Positions 9,912 to 19,923 of a DNA stretch of 38,388 nucleotides are shown here, piece by piece. The stretch is from contig JALQPE010002177.1 of assembly GCA_030407315.1 (NCBI GenBank), positions 1 through 38,388 of the forward strand, read 5' to 3'. Each line of letters begins with the position of its first letter. The first letter of the stretch is position 1. Made by a program: the position numbers and the translations under genes. The notes under the pieces were generated by a model. That model had not been told where the DNA came from, did not search any database, and saw only the letters and a program-made list of their open reading frames with translations. The stretch is from Asparagopsis taxiformis. Lineage: Eukaryota; Rhodophyta; Florideophyceae; Bonnemaisoniales; Bonnemaisoniaceae.

Positions 9912-12900
9912 TCACGTTGTTGCTCGTCGCACGCGTGCGAAGTATCGAGAGACGCTCTCTTCAGATACGTTCCGGCGGGGCTCCCACGTAGGGGTACGAT
10001 ACCCGACCCACTTCACGAGGAAGTCTAACGTTCCGTCCTCGTTCACGCGGTGGTTGAGTAGGTCGTCTACTACATACGCCGGACCGTCGCGGTTCTTGTC
10101 GAGGTCTGCCTCGGTGGCATCGTATGGCTCCGGCGGGGGCGCGTTCGCCGGCGTTGGCGCGTACGCAACGCGGTCCGAGTTGACACGTTCAACTACGTCT
10201 CCTCGTTGGATGACGAACGTACGTACGTCGTTACGTAGTACGCGGAACGGTCCCAACGCGTGGTTGCCGAGCTTCGTGCCCTTCGTGGTCCCGTCCGTCG
10301 GGTCGATGAATACGTATTCTCCCGCGCGGATGTTTCGATTCGAGACACGGACTCGTTTGTCGAAATTTCGTTTATAACGTGCCTGCGCGGCCTTCAGCGT
10401 TCGATACGCGTTATCCATCGTTGTGGCGAGCTCACGAACGTAAGTGGCTCGCCCTCCCCCGTCGGGTAGTTCGCGGTTCGTTACCGACGTGTGTAGCGCC
10501 AACGGTGGCGGTGGATTCGTGAGAATCAAATCGAAGGGCGTCGTGCCCGTGCTCGAATGCACATGCGTGTTGTACGCAAACGTTAACGCCGATGCGTATC
10601 GATCCCAGTCGTTCTGGTTTTCGTTCACGTAATTGCGCAGCATCGCCAGGATCGTCCTGTTGTAGCGCTCCACCTGCCCGTTCGTTTGGGGGTGGTACGT
10701 CGACGTAAAGACGTTCGTCACGCCGATTTCGTTGCAGACGCGCTGGAAAAACTTAGCAGCGAACTGCTTTCCGTTATCGCTTATGAGCGTCCGTGGGGGT
10801 CCATACGAGAAGACCCACGCGTTGACGAACGCGCTCGCCACGTTGGCGGAATCGATATTTCGTAGAGGTACGACTCTAGTCAGCTTCGTGAAGCGGTCCG
10901 TTATCACGAGAATAAATCGGTTGCCACGCGTGGTCTTCGTCAGCGGACCTAGTATGTCGATACATAGGTCCCGCAGCGGCTCCGTAGCCGGAAATAAACG
11001 TAACGGGTTCGTCCGTTTGCGAAGCTTCACGCGGTTCTTCGCACATCCAACGCAGTTTCGTACCGTTGCGTGGATGTCGGCGGCCATCGCGGGCCAGTAG
11101 TACGTCCTCCGTAGGGTATAGTACATACGCGTTTGTCCGGGATGTCCAGCGAGGACGTGGTGGTGCGTTAACTCCAGCAGCCGCGGCCGTAACGAAGCCG
11201 GCACAACGATTTGTGTACGTTCCTCGTCGTGAGGGTTCCGGCGTCGGAGTAAGCCATCGTGGCCTTCGAAGAATGCAGCGTCCTGCGTGTCGGACTGTCG
11301 TGTCAGTATCGTTTGACAGAACGCGTCCTCGCGTTGAGCTTCGATAAGCTCGTCCCTCGTAATGGGAAGCTGAACGTCAGCTGGTGGCACGCGTGCCGAA
11401 TCGTCTTCAGCAGCGCGCTGTTCGTCGAGGAAATCCGGTTCCTCGTCAAGAACGTCATCGAGCGACGCGTCGCGGTTGAACTCGAGTTCATCGTGGCTAG
11501 CCGTCGTGGCTGGTGTTCGTTCGTCACGAGTCTCGTTCGACGGGTCGTCGTGACCCCTGGCATTCGTTGCCTTTTTACGTACGGACGTCGTTCGTCCTTG
11601 CCCATTTCGTGTGGGTTGTCGACGACTGCGAGTCGTCACGAGGACCGCGTCCCCGTACGATGGTACGTCATCGTCGACGGGTCGACCGTCGTCATACGTA
11701 GATATCACACGTGATAAAGCGTCAGGTACCTGGTGCACGCGCCCAGGCCTGTACGTAACTTCGAAATCGAATTCGGCAACGCGTAGCCTCCATCGTAGTA
11801 GTCGTCCGGACGCGTCCGTAACGTCATCAGCCAACGTAAGGCTTCGTGGTCCGTACGTACGGTGAACCGCTGACCCTCTACGTAGGGTCGGAGCGACGTT
11901 ATCGCCCAAACGACGGAGTAGCACTCGCGCTCGGTCGCCGAGTAACCACGTTCGGTTTCGTTAAGGGTCTTCGACCAGTACCCAATCGGCACCCATTCGT
12001 TGGGCTTATCCTCGTTTTGCTGCTGGAGCAACGTAGCTCCCAGCTGATACGCCGACGCGTCGGTATCGATCATGAACGGACGTCCCGCCTTCGGAAGGTG
12101 CAATACTGGTGGCGACACCAGTATTGTCTTCAACGTTTCGAACGCGTTCGTTTGCGTGTCCGTTGGGTTCGTCCAATCGGGGGAAGCGTCCTTCTTCAAC
12201 ATCGTGTTGAGTGGCCGAGCGATCTCGGCATACGCCTTTACGAAACGGCGGTAAACGTTGGCCGCGCCCAAAAACGATCGACATTGCGTCTTGTCTCGCG
12301 GGAACGTAGCCGTACGAAAGGCTTCCTTGTTCCGAGCTGCGACGTGCAGCTTCCCTGGGGTAATCACGTGCCCCAGGTAGTCAACTCGTGGTTGAAAGAA
12401 CGAGCACTTCGTGAGCTTTAACGTTACTCCCGCTGCGCGTAGCAGGGAAAGCACCTGGTCAACGTGACCCAGGTGAGACTCGAGGTCTTTCGAAAAGACG
12501 ATTACGTCGTCTAAGTAGACAAGGCACGATTGCCAACGTACTCCGGAGAGGATTATGTCCAACGTCCGCTGAAACGTAGCGGGGGCATTTCGTAGCCCGA
12601 ATGGCATTCGCACGTAGCGATACGTTCCCATGAAAGACGTAAACGTTGTCTTATCACGGTCCTCGGCGGAGACGGGCACTTGCCAGTAACCGGCGTTACA
12701 ATCGAGTGTCGTGAAGATGGCGGCGTCGCCAAGCGAATCGAGGCAGTCTTCCATACGAGGAAGCGGGTACGAATCAGCGATCGTTTTCGCGTTCAAACGC
12801 CTGTAGTCGACACAGAAACGTAAGGATCCGTCCTTCTTCGGCACCAACACGATTGGTGACGCCCATTCGCTGGACGCGGGTTCGATAACCCCTTCGTTGA

Positions 12901-14377
12901 GCATCTTCGTGATCTGCTCCTCGGCTATCGTACGTAGAGCCGGACCCTGACGATAGGGCATTGAACGTATGGGCCGCGTGCCCGGTTCGAGTTCGATTCG
13001 ATGCTCCGTAGCATTGATTTCGCCGAGGCGTCCGCTCGTCCACATTGACGAATGTGTAGCTAGCATCTCGTTGATGCGCTTTCGTAAATCCTCGTCGTCG
13101 AGGTGCGACAAATCGATTGTCGACTGCCAACTCGTGGCGGGGTCGTTCCCCTTTTCGTTGACCAACGGGTCTGGCGTTTCGTCGCCCGACCCGTTCGTAT
13201 TCTCCCGCGTCGTCGCGTCGACTAGCGGTAGGTTCAAAACCTTCGCGAGGGCCTCGCCGCCCTCACGCCTGAGTGGGACGATTCCCAACGGGGAGCGTAC
13301 CGCGTACGCAATCGTCGCGCCTTTCGGCAATTCGCGGTCCTTCTTCGTGAAGTTCGACACGATGATAGAGAACGTCTCTCTCGGTCCTACGTCGACCACT
13401 CCGTTGGCTATGCGCAGCCCATGCCGGAATTGCACCGACGCTTTCGGTTCGAGGAACACGAGTCCGGTCGCGTCCGTCGTCACGTTGACGGTCCGTTGCG
13501 ACATCGCCGGTACACGCGTGTACTTCGTCAGGCGAACCGAGAACGTTCGGCTCGGCCTATTCGAGGCCGCGTTACGCTCGCGGCGCTTCGGGTGTTCCAC
13601 GTTTGGATTCGTCTCTTCCCCCTCCTCGTACGGAGTCGTCGTATCACCCTCCGCGATAATGGGTATCGTATCTCCCCGATGGAGGTCGATTGTCTGCGCT
13701 CGACAGCGTATAGCATCGACATGCTTCGACATGAACGACGTGCCCATTATAACGGGAACAGCCAGCGTGTTGGCTACGAAGAATTTTACGCGGAACAGCG
13801 AGTTCCCCAGCCTGACACGAAGCAGGATGGCGCCTTCGATAGGCAAACGTCGCCCGTTGGCGTCTCCGAGCTTCGGTAGCTCTTCGTCACGTAGACAGCG
13901 GTCGACCCAGTCGTAGGGTAGTAAACTTGTTCGTATCAAGTTGTAGCCGCTGCACGTATCCATCGCGATGGTAATCGCCCTCATCACGTTGAGGTCTAGT
14001 CCGATCGTTCCGGATACGATATAATGCTTCGACGCAAGTAGGCACGTATGCCCGTCGAGGACCAACGGTTCGGTCCTGACCGGCGCGCGGTCTACGTCTT
14101 CGCTAGCGGTTCGTCGCTTCACCGTATGAGCCCGTATGGCTTCTTTTGCGTCGACACGCTTCGTATAAGCCGCGTGCTTGGCTTTCTCGCGCTCGGAAGC
14201 GTCGTGCTTCCGGGTAGCGCGTCTCGCTCGTCTGCGAGGCTTCCTCTTCGTGTGAGGTTCGTTGTCCCGTCGGACTTCGTTTCTTCCCCCACGTCGGGTG
14301 TCGTGTGACTCGAGTTGGCCTTCGCGGCCGTGAGCTTTACGTAACTCTCGTTCGTCGGTGAGCCTGCGGAGGACCAA
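9912..14377 (-). CDS. pol: Gypsy Pol: protease, RT, RNase H, integrase, chromodomain (one frameshift)
   Basis: Copies the element RNA into DNA and integrates it. Seen along the minus strand: an aspartic-protease-like site with D-T-C-S-G (Asp codon 13,958-13,960; the usual motif is DTG or DSG); RT with WASPIVLVPKKDG, FTTLDCNAGYW and catalytic YLDD (12,506-12,517); RNase H with FMIDTDASAYQLG and YSATERECYSVVWA; integrase zinc module with its His pair near 11,150-11,176 and CVGC near 11,040-11,057; the D,D,E core (CIDILGP, SDNGKQF, NGQVERYN, about 10,960-10,660); the GPF motif (LGPFRVL); and a carboxyl chromodomain (FLVKWVGYRTPTWEP, about 9,930-10,085), which in chromoviruses targets integration to marked chromatin. 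One base appears to be missing in RNase H near 11,815-11,835, splitting the frame. The true start is uncertain: the frame also changes near 14,285, and an overlap with gag around 14,440-14,500 is likely. Confidence 0.9.
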
Positions 14378-14438
14378 TCATCGACGTCGGTCGTCCCCCT
14401 TTCACGTAAGGGTTCAGGCGATGTGGGTGGCTCGTGAC

Positions 14439-16660
14439 CTACATCGCCTGGTCGCTTTCCGGCGCGGGGCCGTTCGACACGTCGTCGTCGTGAGCCCACG
14501 AAGCTCGTTCGTCATCGTGACTCGTTTCCACCTCGAGTGGTGTTTCGTCAGCGGAGGTCGTCACGTAGACTCCGCTGCGGCCATTACGCTGGCCATTTCG
14601 TTCGTTCGCCCACGGGCGGGGGTCACGTCGGTCATTACGAAAGTCGCCGCGGCGCCTGTCGAAGGGCCTTCCCCCGTCACGATTGGGGTTTCGGAGTATC
14701 GTAGGCGGCGTGCCGTACCTCCGCGGGTTCACGTTCCCTCGCTCACCAGGTCGTTCCTGGTTACGTTTTGCCATTCGTTGGCGAAAGTACTCAGCCTGAC
14801 GTGGGTTGCTCTTCACGTGGAAGAGGTAGTACTTGTACGCGAAAAAGATCCGTTGATCTGGCGTCAGACGCGGACACGTAAACGCCGAGTGGCCATCTTC
14901 GCGGCATGACCAACACGACAGCGTCCAGTAATCATTCGGGATTACGGAGTGCGCCAATTGCGTCTGCTCGCTCGTGAGCTTCGGCACGTCCTCGCATGGA
15001 CGGTTCAATCGAGCTTCGAGCTCGTCCGGCGTTTCGTTTGCCGTTTTCGTATCGTTGGGCGGCGGCCCGTTCGTGAAGAGTATCGCCTCTAAATTCTCGG
15101 CAACGTGAGCCGCAGCGAGCGATACATCGTCATCGTCCCTCGCGGGGATGTTCAGGTTACCATCGTGGTAACTGGGCTCGCTAGCCCGTTCATTACGTAA
15201 GTACGCGGACTCATCGTAGTCCGCGAACTTCCTCGACTCGTGGTCGGAAATAGCCAACGTAGGCTTCACCGGAAACCGCACTTTCGGTTTCGCGGCTGAC
15301 GCGACAGCTGCCGTACGTGCACGGAAGGTCGTTCCTTCGGCCGTCGCCAATCGTCTCACAACGGTGAGGTCGTTCCTCTCTCGTTCGGGGAGTGACCGGA
15401 GTCGTTCCGTCACGGCTGCCCGCGTCGAGGGCAGTAAACCACGTACGTAGTGGTGAACGAGGAGTCGGTCCGTAAACACGTAGTTGCACGCCCGCGTGGC
15501 GGTGTCGAGTCTATCAGCGTACTGATTCTCGTCCTCGTTAGGACTCTGCGTGATCATCGTGACCTTTTCGTAGGCCTCCTGCAGCACGTCGTCTTGCAGG
15601 TATCGTTTAATCAACGCGTTGATTACGTGAGGCCACGAGAACCTCTTCGTCGGATCAGTCGTGATCACACCAGTCGTACACTGGGAATCGTAGAACCGTC
15701 GGGCGTCCCCTTCGAGGAAGAAGTGCAGCGCACGTACTGCCACTCCCTCGCACACTCCGAGTGTGCTGAACCCATCACGTATTTGGGCGAGGAATCCGAG
15801 CAACGTAATCGGATTCCGGCCGGAGAACGGCTTTAACGTAGGGAAAAGTCCCTCCAGCTCACGTTTGAGCATATGTACGCTTTGACTCTCGTTCACGTAG
15901 AGATGTTCACGTACATCGTTAAGTCGGTACATGCGGTACGACACCACGTTCGCAAATGCGTCGAGCATTGTCGTGTGCTCTGCCAACGCGTGGCAAACGG
16001 GTCCGAGGGCGTTCCCTGGTAAGCGTACCGCGTCGGCACGTTCGTTTTCGTGTACTCGCGTGTCCGTCGTGCTGAACGTTCCCAGCCACGGAATGTACGT
16101 CTCACGTGGCGGGGGAGCTCTCGTATCGAATTGCGCAGCTCGTGCTGCGTCCGCCGACCGCGCGTGGTCTGGCGTATCGTTAAAACGTAATTGCCTTCGT
16201 GGCGTCTCGTTGGGGTTGGCGATGGCTCGTTGCACTGTCGCCCCCTTCCGTACGTTGTCGGGGTCGTCGGACCGGGTGTTGGTGGGTATCCTCCCGGAAC
16301 GGCCGGGGAGGATTGCGAGTTATAGGCGCGCGAGCCTTCTTCGTAATTCGGATCGCTTCCGCTCGGCGGAGCGGAACGTCCGGCGACGATTTCGTTGAAT
16401 ACTACGACAAACGAGTCGAGTCTTCCCTCCACGGCGGAGAGGCGGTTTCGTAAATCTTCGTTTTCCCGTTCGAGGGTCGCTGAGCGTTCACGTAACGCAC
16501 GAGCTTCGCGCTCCGAGACTCCGAGTCTCTGCCTTACGGCTTCGTCGACGGCCGCGTCGCTCTCCCTTTCGATGTGACCTCGAAGGTCTTCGTACACTAC
16601 GCGTAGTGCCGTGGGAGTCACGTTCCCTTCATTGAGCTTACCGCGCGTAGCGGGGTCCAT
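14439..16660 (-). CDS. gag: Gypsy Gag with coiled coil and CCHC knuckle (one frameshift)
   Basis: Structural protein of the virus-like particle, ~740 codons. The start is the first good ATG after the leader (16,660, peptide MDPATRGKL). Residues ~40-95 form a heptad-rich coiled coil (ERESDAAVDEAVRQRLGVSE onward). The middle contains a capsid-like domain (FLEGDARRFYDSQ, WPHVINALIKRYLQDD, ENQYADRLDTATRACNY) of the retrotransposon-gag type. A zinc knuckle CX2CX4HX4C (CWSCREDGHSAFTC) lies near 14,874-14,916. The tail is Arg/Asn/Gly-rich, as expected for nucleocapsid. The frame breaks at 16,293-16,295, where a three-C run (three G on the coding strand) needs one more base. The truncated copy has an even shorter run there, which points to an unstable or miscalled homopolymer. 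Confidence 0.85.
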
Positions 16661-16760
16661 ACTCACGGACTCGGGAACGATAGTTCGGTGGACGTAGTAG
16701 CTGGTACGAGCCAGTGGACACGCTGTCCTTACGAAACGAAACGAGCAGTCCACCCGCTGG

Positions 16761-17334
16761 TGTTTGACTGTATTGTTAGAACGGTAGAAGGTAGAGTGGT
16801 TAGCGAGTAGACACGAGCGTCACGACGCAACAATCCACGCGAGGATTACGTTAGCAAACGAGGTGGTACGTCACCGGAGGCGCTCTCACCAAGCCCGGAG
16901 GCACTACACGCAATCAGCCTTACGTGCGGCGATGGGTAGGGAGTACGCAGCTCGACGGAGACGAAGCCTCGCTAGGCAAAACGTAAACGTAAAACGTAGA
17001 AGTCAGTCGTAGACTAGAGCCGTTGCTCGTTCGATGTATTGTCCCCTTTCCCTCCCGGCACGATGCCAATACCTATATGGCCACGATGGCATCGCTTTAC
17101 AGTGTAAACACTGTTCGTAACGTCCCCGAATGGGAAAGGACCTTGTGGGTCACACGTAGGGACCCGTTGGTCCGTTGGCCGTTGCCAGTACGTTCGTTGC
17201 ACACGTGTGCCGGTTGCGCGCGCGCATGCGCCAGCAATGTTCGTGCATTGCTGTCGCCGGTCGTGTCCGCCGAAATTCGAATTCCGCGGAAAAACGTAAA
17301 TATTTGCAATTTCGGAATTGCCACGTATACTACA
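16761..17334 (-). repeat. 5' LTR of the full-length gypsy element
   Basis: Near-identical partner of 4,017-4,589, ending on the plus strand with TACTACA at 17,334; beyond that the sequence is unrelated. It lies just upstream of the gag leader and should hold promoter and R/U5 functions. A possible AT-rich promoter word, CATATAGGTATTGG, occurs on the minus strand near 17,070-17,085. About 100 bp separate the inner edge from the gag ATG. Confidence 0.75.
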
Positions 17335-17553
17335 ATGAGCATGAGGAGCAGGAGGGGTAGAGGGGCAGGAGGAGTTGGACCAGAACGGGTAGAAGGGGTA
17401 GAAGGCTCATCTGATTGGGCGTAGATGGCTTCGGCGCATCTTCAGATGGCTGTTCATTGTGAACAATGACCCTTTGGTCTTCTTCCATGTCCACAACCCG
17501 TGGAAAAGCGAAGCTGCTCATACATTTCGTCGGAGACGAGAGGATGCTTCGTA
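17335..17553. other. Spacer between gypsy LTR and the large transposon end
   Basis: The first ~70 bases are strongly purine-rich (GAGGAGCAGGAGGGGTAGAG type). No ORF or repeat is recognised. It is probably the original insertion target of the gypsy element. Confidence 0.4.
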
Positions 17554-17789
17554 CGTCTGTGTTCTCGGAAATGGACGCGGACGTCCACAACCTCTAGTAC
17601 ACCTAGTATTACTAGGCGGACGTCCATGTTCTCCAGTATTTTTGGATGTCCGCCTAGAACCGGACGTCCATGCGGTCTAGTACGTCTAGTATTACTAGGG
17701 CGACATTCATTGTTTCTAGTACCACGGATGTCCCCCTCGGGATGGACTTCCGCCATGTCTATGTCCACCTAGGACGGGCGCCGGTTCAG
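17554..17789 (-). repeat. Left terminal repeat of the large transposon
   Basis: Reverse-complement partner of 1-235 and, over its outer ~36 bp, of 37,943-37,976. It contains GGACGCGGACGTCC, several GGACGTCC octamers and two CTAGTATTACTAG palindromes. A related GGATGTCCGCATCC word lies just inside, near 17,838-17,855. Such dense short palindromic motifs are typical of transposase-binding subterminal repeats. Confidence 0.7.
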
Positions 17790-19130
17790 AAATTCAAAAA
17801 TTTCGACCCCAGAAATTTCTGCCGCCGTGCTCGACATGGATGTCCGCATCCATCACGGCGACCACTCTATTTTTCCTTGTCGGTCGACTCCAATTTTGTC
17901 TTTAATTTTTCATCCTCTCGCTCACACCCCCTTCCAGTTGGTGCCCACCTCCCCCATACTGTACCTCAAACACCCCCAATACCACTCTAGCACGCATTTT
18001 CAGCTACCTATCCCCGCTTCCACGGTGCACACCTCCATTCCATACCTACTTTTCTGCTCTACCGTACAGATTTCGTATAACCAGTCCTCATACTACCTCA
18101 GAATAGGGCAAAACACCCCCTATCTCCTCGACCATGCTCTCCCCCAACACCTTTGAAACGTATTGTTCTTCAATACCCTCTCTCCTCTACCCTCAACCCA
18201 TCTCCTTCGCCCTCTACACAAACTTCCCCTGCAGCTTACTCTTCCAAAACCTCTCACTCCCCATCCCGTACCCGACCTGCTCCACCCCGCCCTCCCTCAC
18301 CTGCTACAGGCCCCCACGCCATCCGCATCTTCGATACCGTATACACCACCACCACCGGCCCACGCTCCCGCTCCCCCGCCGTCTCCCCAGAAACCTCCCC
18401 GCTCTGAACCACATATCAACCCCCACTTCGCACCCATCCTCCCACTCCCCTCCCTCCCCAAATACAATAACCCCCTTCTTCTCCATCACATCCCCACTCA
18501 CCACAGCCAGAACAGACGCCACCCCCCTCCCCCTCTTTCTCCTCACTTTCCTAAAACCCCTCCTCTCGGCGCCTTCAACCGCACCCTCCTACGGTCCCAC
18601 CTAAACACCTCCTCTGCCCTCACTACCCCAACACCCCGCAGCGTCTCCCCAATCCCCATAATATGCTTGTCGGCACTCCTGTCCGAATCACACTCCATTC
18701 TAAACCCGCACTCCGTACATTTCCACCTCCCCCTGTACCATCCCAAGATTGCATCCCTCCACAGAACACATCCTCATACCACAGAAGAATTTTCTTCCTC
18801 TCATACCTCATCCTTAAAACCTCCATCTGCTCCATGTAAATTTCGATGTAAATATTTTCTCCACTATGCAATCTCAAACATGTATGAGCCTATGCCTTTC
18901 CGCTTTGTCAACCCTGAATATTGGTACTCATGTATTCATAAAATAGGGCCACCCACATCCCTATCCCGTTCTGCAAGCTTTACAAACCACTAGACGCATA
19001 CTCCACAACTATACAACAAACACTACTCGCTATTTCAGACGACGCAGTACACAAGTAGCGTAGTCTCAACCTTCCGTGACTCCTTCCCTGATGCGTACAA
19101 GTGCGAAACACATCTAGACGTATATCAGAA
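17790..19130. other. C-rich, G-poor left end region, no gene seen
   Basis: The plus strand from about 17,900 to 18,990 is dominated by C, T and A with very little G. Long open frames here (for example 18,163-18,993) have Pro/His/Leu/Ser/Thr-only composition and no start context or family motif, so I treat them as by-products of the composition. The mirror composition occurs at 36,000-37,250 on the other strand. Confidence 0.6.
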
Positions 19131-19179
19131 GTGAGTGCGGGAATTTTCGGCACGGGAGATGCTGGGCCACCAAATTGAT

Positions 19180-19256
19180 TTTTCGGAAATTTTAGAATTT
19201 CTGGGCTGGCCAGCAGTGCAATCGAGCTGGACATCCACCGGACGTCCATTTCAGGT
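19180..19256 (+). repeat. Partial copy (3' part) of the ~200 bp interspersed repeat
   Basis: Shares TTTCTGGGCTGGCCAGCA, GAGCTGGACATCCACCGG and ACGTCCATTTCAGGTTG with the copy at 19,444-19,650, but lacks the palindrome half. It lies about 260 bp upstream of that copy in the same orientation. Confidence 0.75.
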
Positions 19257-19443
19257 TGTTCGTGAGAGAGTGGGGTGGGACCATGATGGAACAAGGACCA
19301 AGACCTGTCCCTGGCGTATTGAGCCTGAAATCGACCCTTCGTGAGACGCGATTTTGGCTTACAGTTAGTGCTTACAGAAGCCAGTGACAACCCCACTCGG
19401 GGCGGCGGCCGGTTCCTGGGGCCGTTGTGGCCAAATTAGACAC

Positions 19444-19650
19444 CCTGATTTGAATTAAAATTTGGGCTATTCTCAAAAACATGCACATGTGAACATGTTT
19501 TTGAGATGGGGGTGTGCCGTACGGCACAATCGACCGCCCAAATCGATGTTTTTTGCAATATTTTTTTGTGCCTGAAATTGTAGAATTTCTGGGCTGGCCA
19601 GCAATGCATCTGAGCTGGACATCCACCGGACGTCCATTTCAGGTTGATCG
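19444..19650 (+). repeat. ~200 bp interspersed repeat, copy 1
   Basis: Begins CCTGATTTGAATTAAAATTT and ends CCATTTCAGGTTGATCGTGT. It holds a 12 bp stem hairpin, CTCAAAAACATG ... CATGTTTTTGAG (19,472-19,505), and the perfect 14-mer palindrome GTGCCGTACGGCAC (19,514-19,527). Its 3' half carries GGACATCCACCGGACGTCC, the same octamer family as the 20 kb element's ends. It is inverted relative to copy 4 at 29,425-29,637. Confidence 0.85.
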
Positions 19651-19923
19651 TGTATCGTGCACGTCCACCCATTACCGGAAGCAAGTAGGCGATGAAGCAC
19701 GTACAAACCCAATTGTTCTGCTATTTCTAGCATAGACCATCGAGTCTAGAGATGTGAGGGAATCGTCCTGGAAATCATGCTCCAACCCACGAGGGAATGG
19801 ACAATCTAGTTTGAAAGCATGGAACGGAAGTACATTATACTAGGTTCATAGATTGAAAGTGATAAAGGAGATGATTATATTCTCGATAATTGTTTGCTAA
19901 AGTAGTAGTAGTTGTTAAGCTAT

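Larger units (their letters stand above)
4017..17334 (-). mobile_element. Full-length Ty3/gypsy chromovirus, ~13.3 kb, with extra antisense ORF
   Basis: Order on the minus strand: 5' LTR (17,334-16,761), leader, gag (16,660-14,439), pol (about 14,500-9,912: protease, RT, RNase H, integrase, chromodomain), a ~5.3 kb 3' internal region carrying a plus-strand ORF and repeats, polypurine tract (4,606-4,590), 3' LTR (4,589-4,017). The pol order PR-RT-RH-IN and the carboxyl chromodomain place it in the chromovirus branch of Metaviridae. It is long for that group because of the 3' internal region. Both LTRs are >99% alike by eye. Target-site duplications cannot be tested because the left LTR adjoins another element copy. 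Confidence 0.85.

Noticed and set aside
18163..18993. 276-codon plus-strand ORF
   Set aside because: Composition is almost only Pro/Leu/Ser/His/Thr and follows from the C-rich, G-poor DNA. No domain, no start context, and it overlaps equally odd frames.
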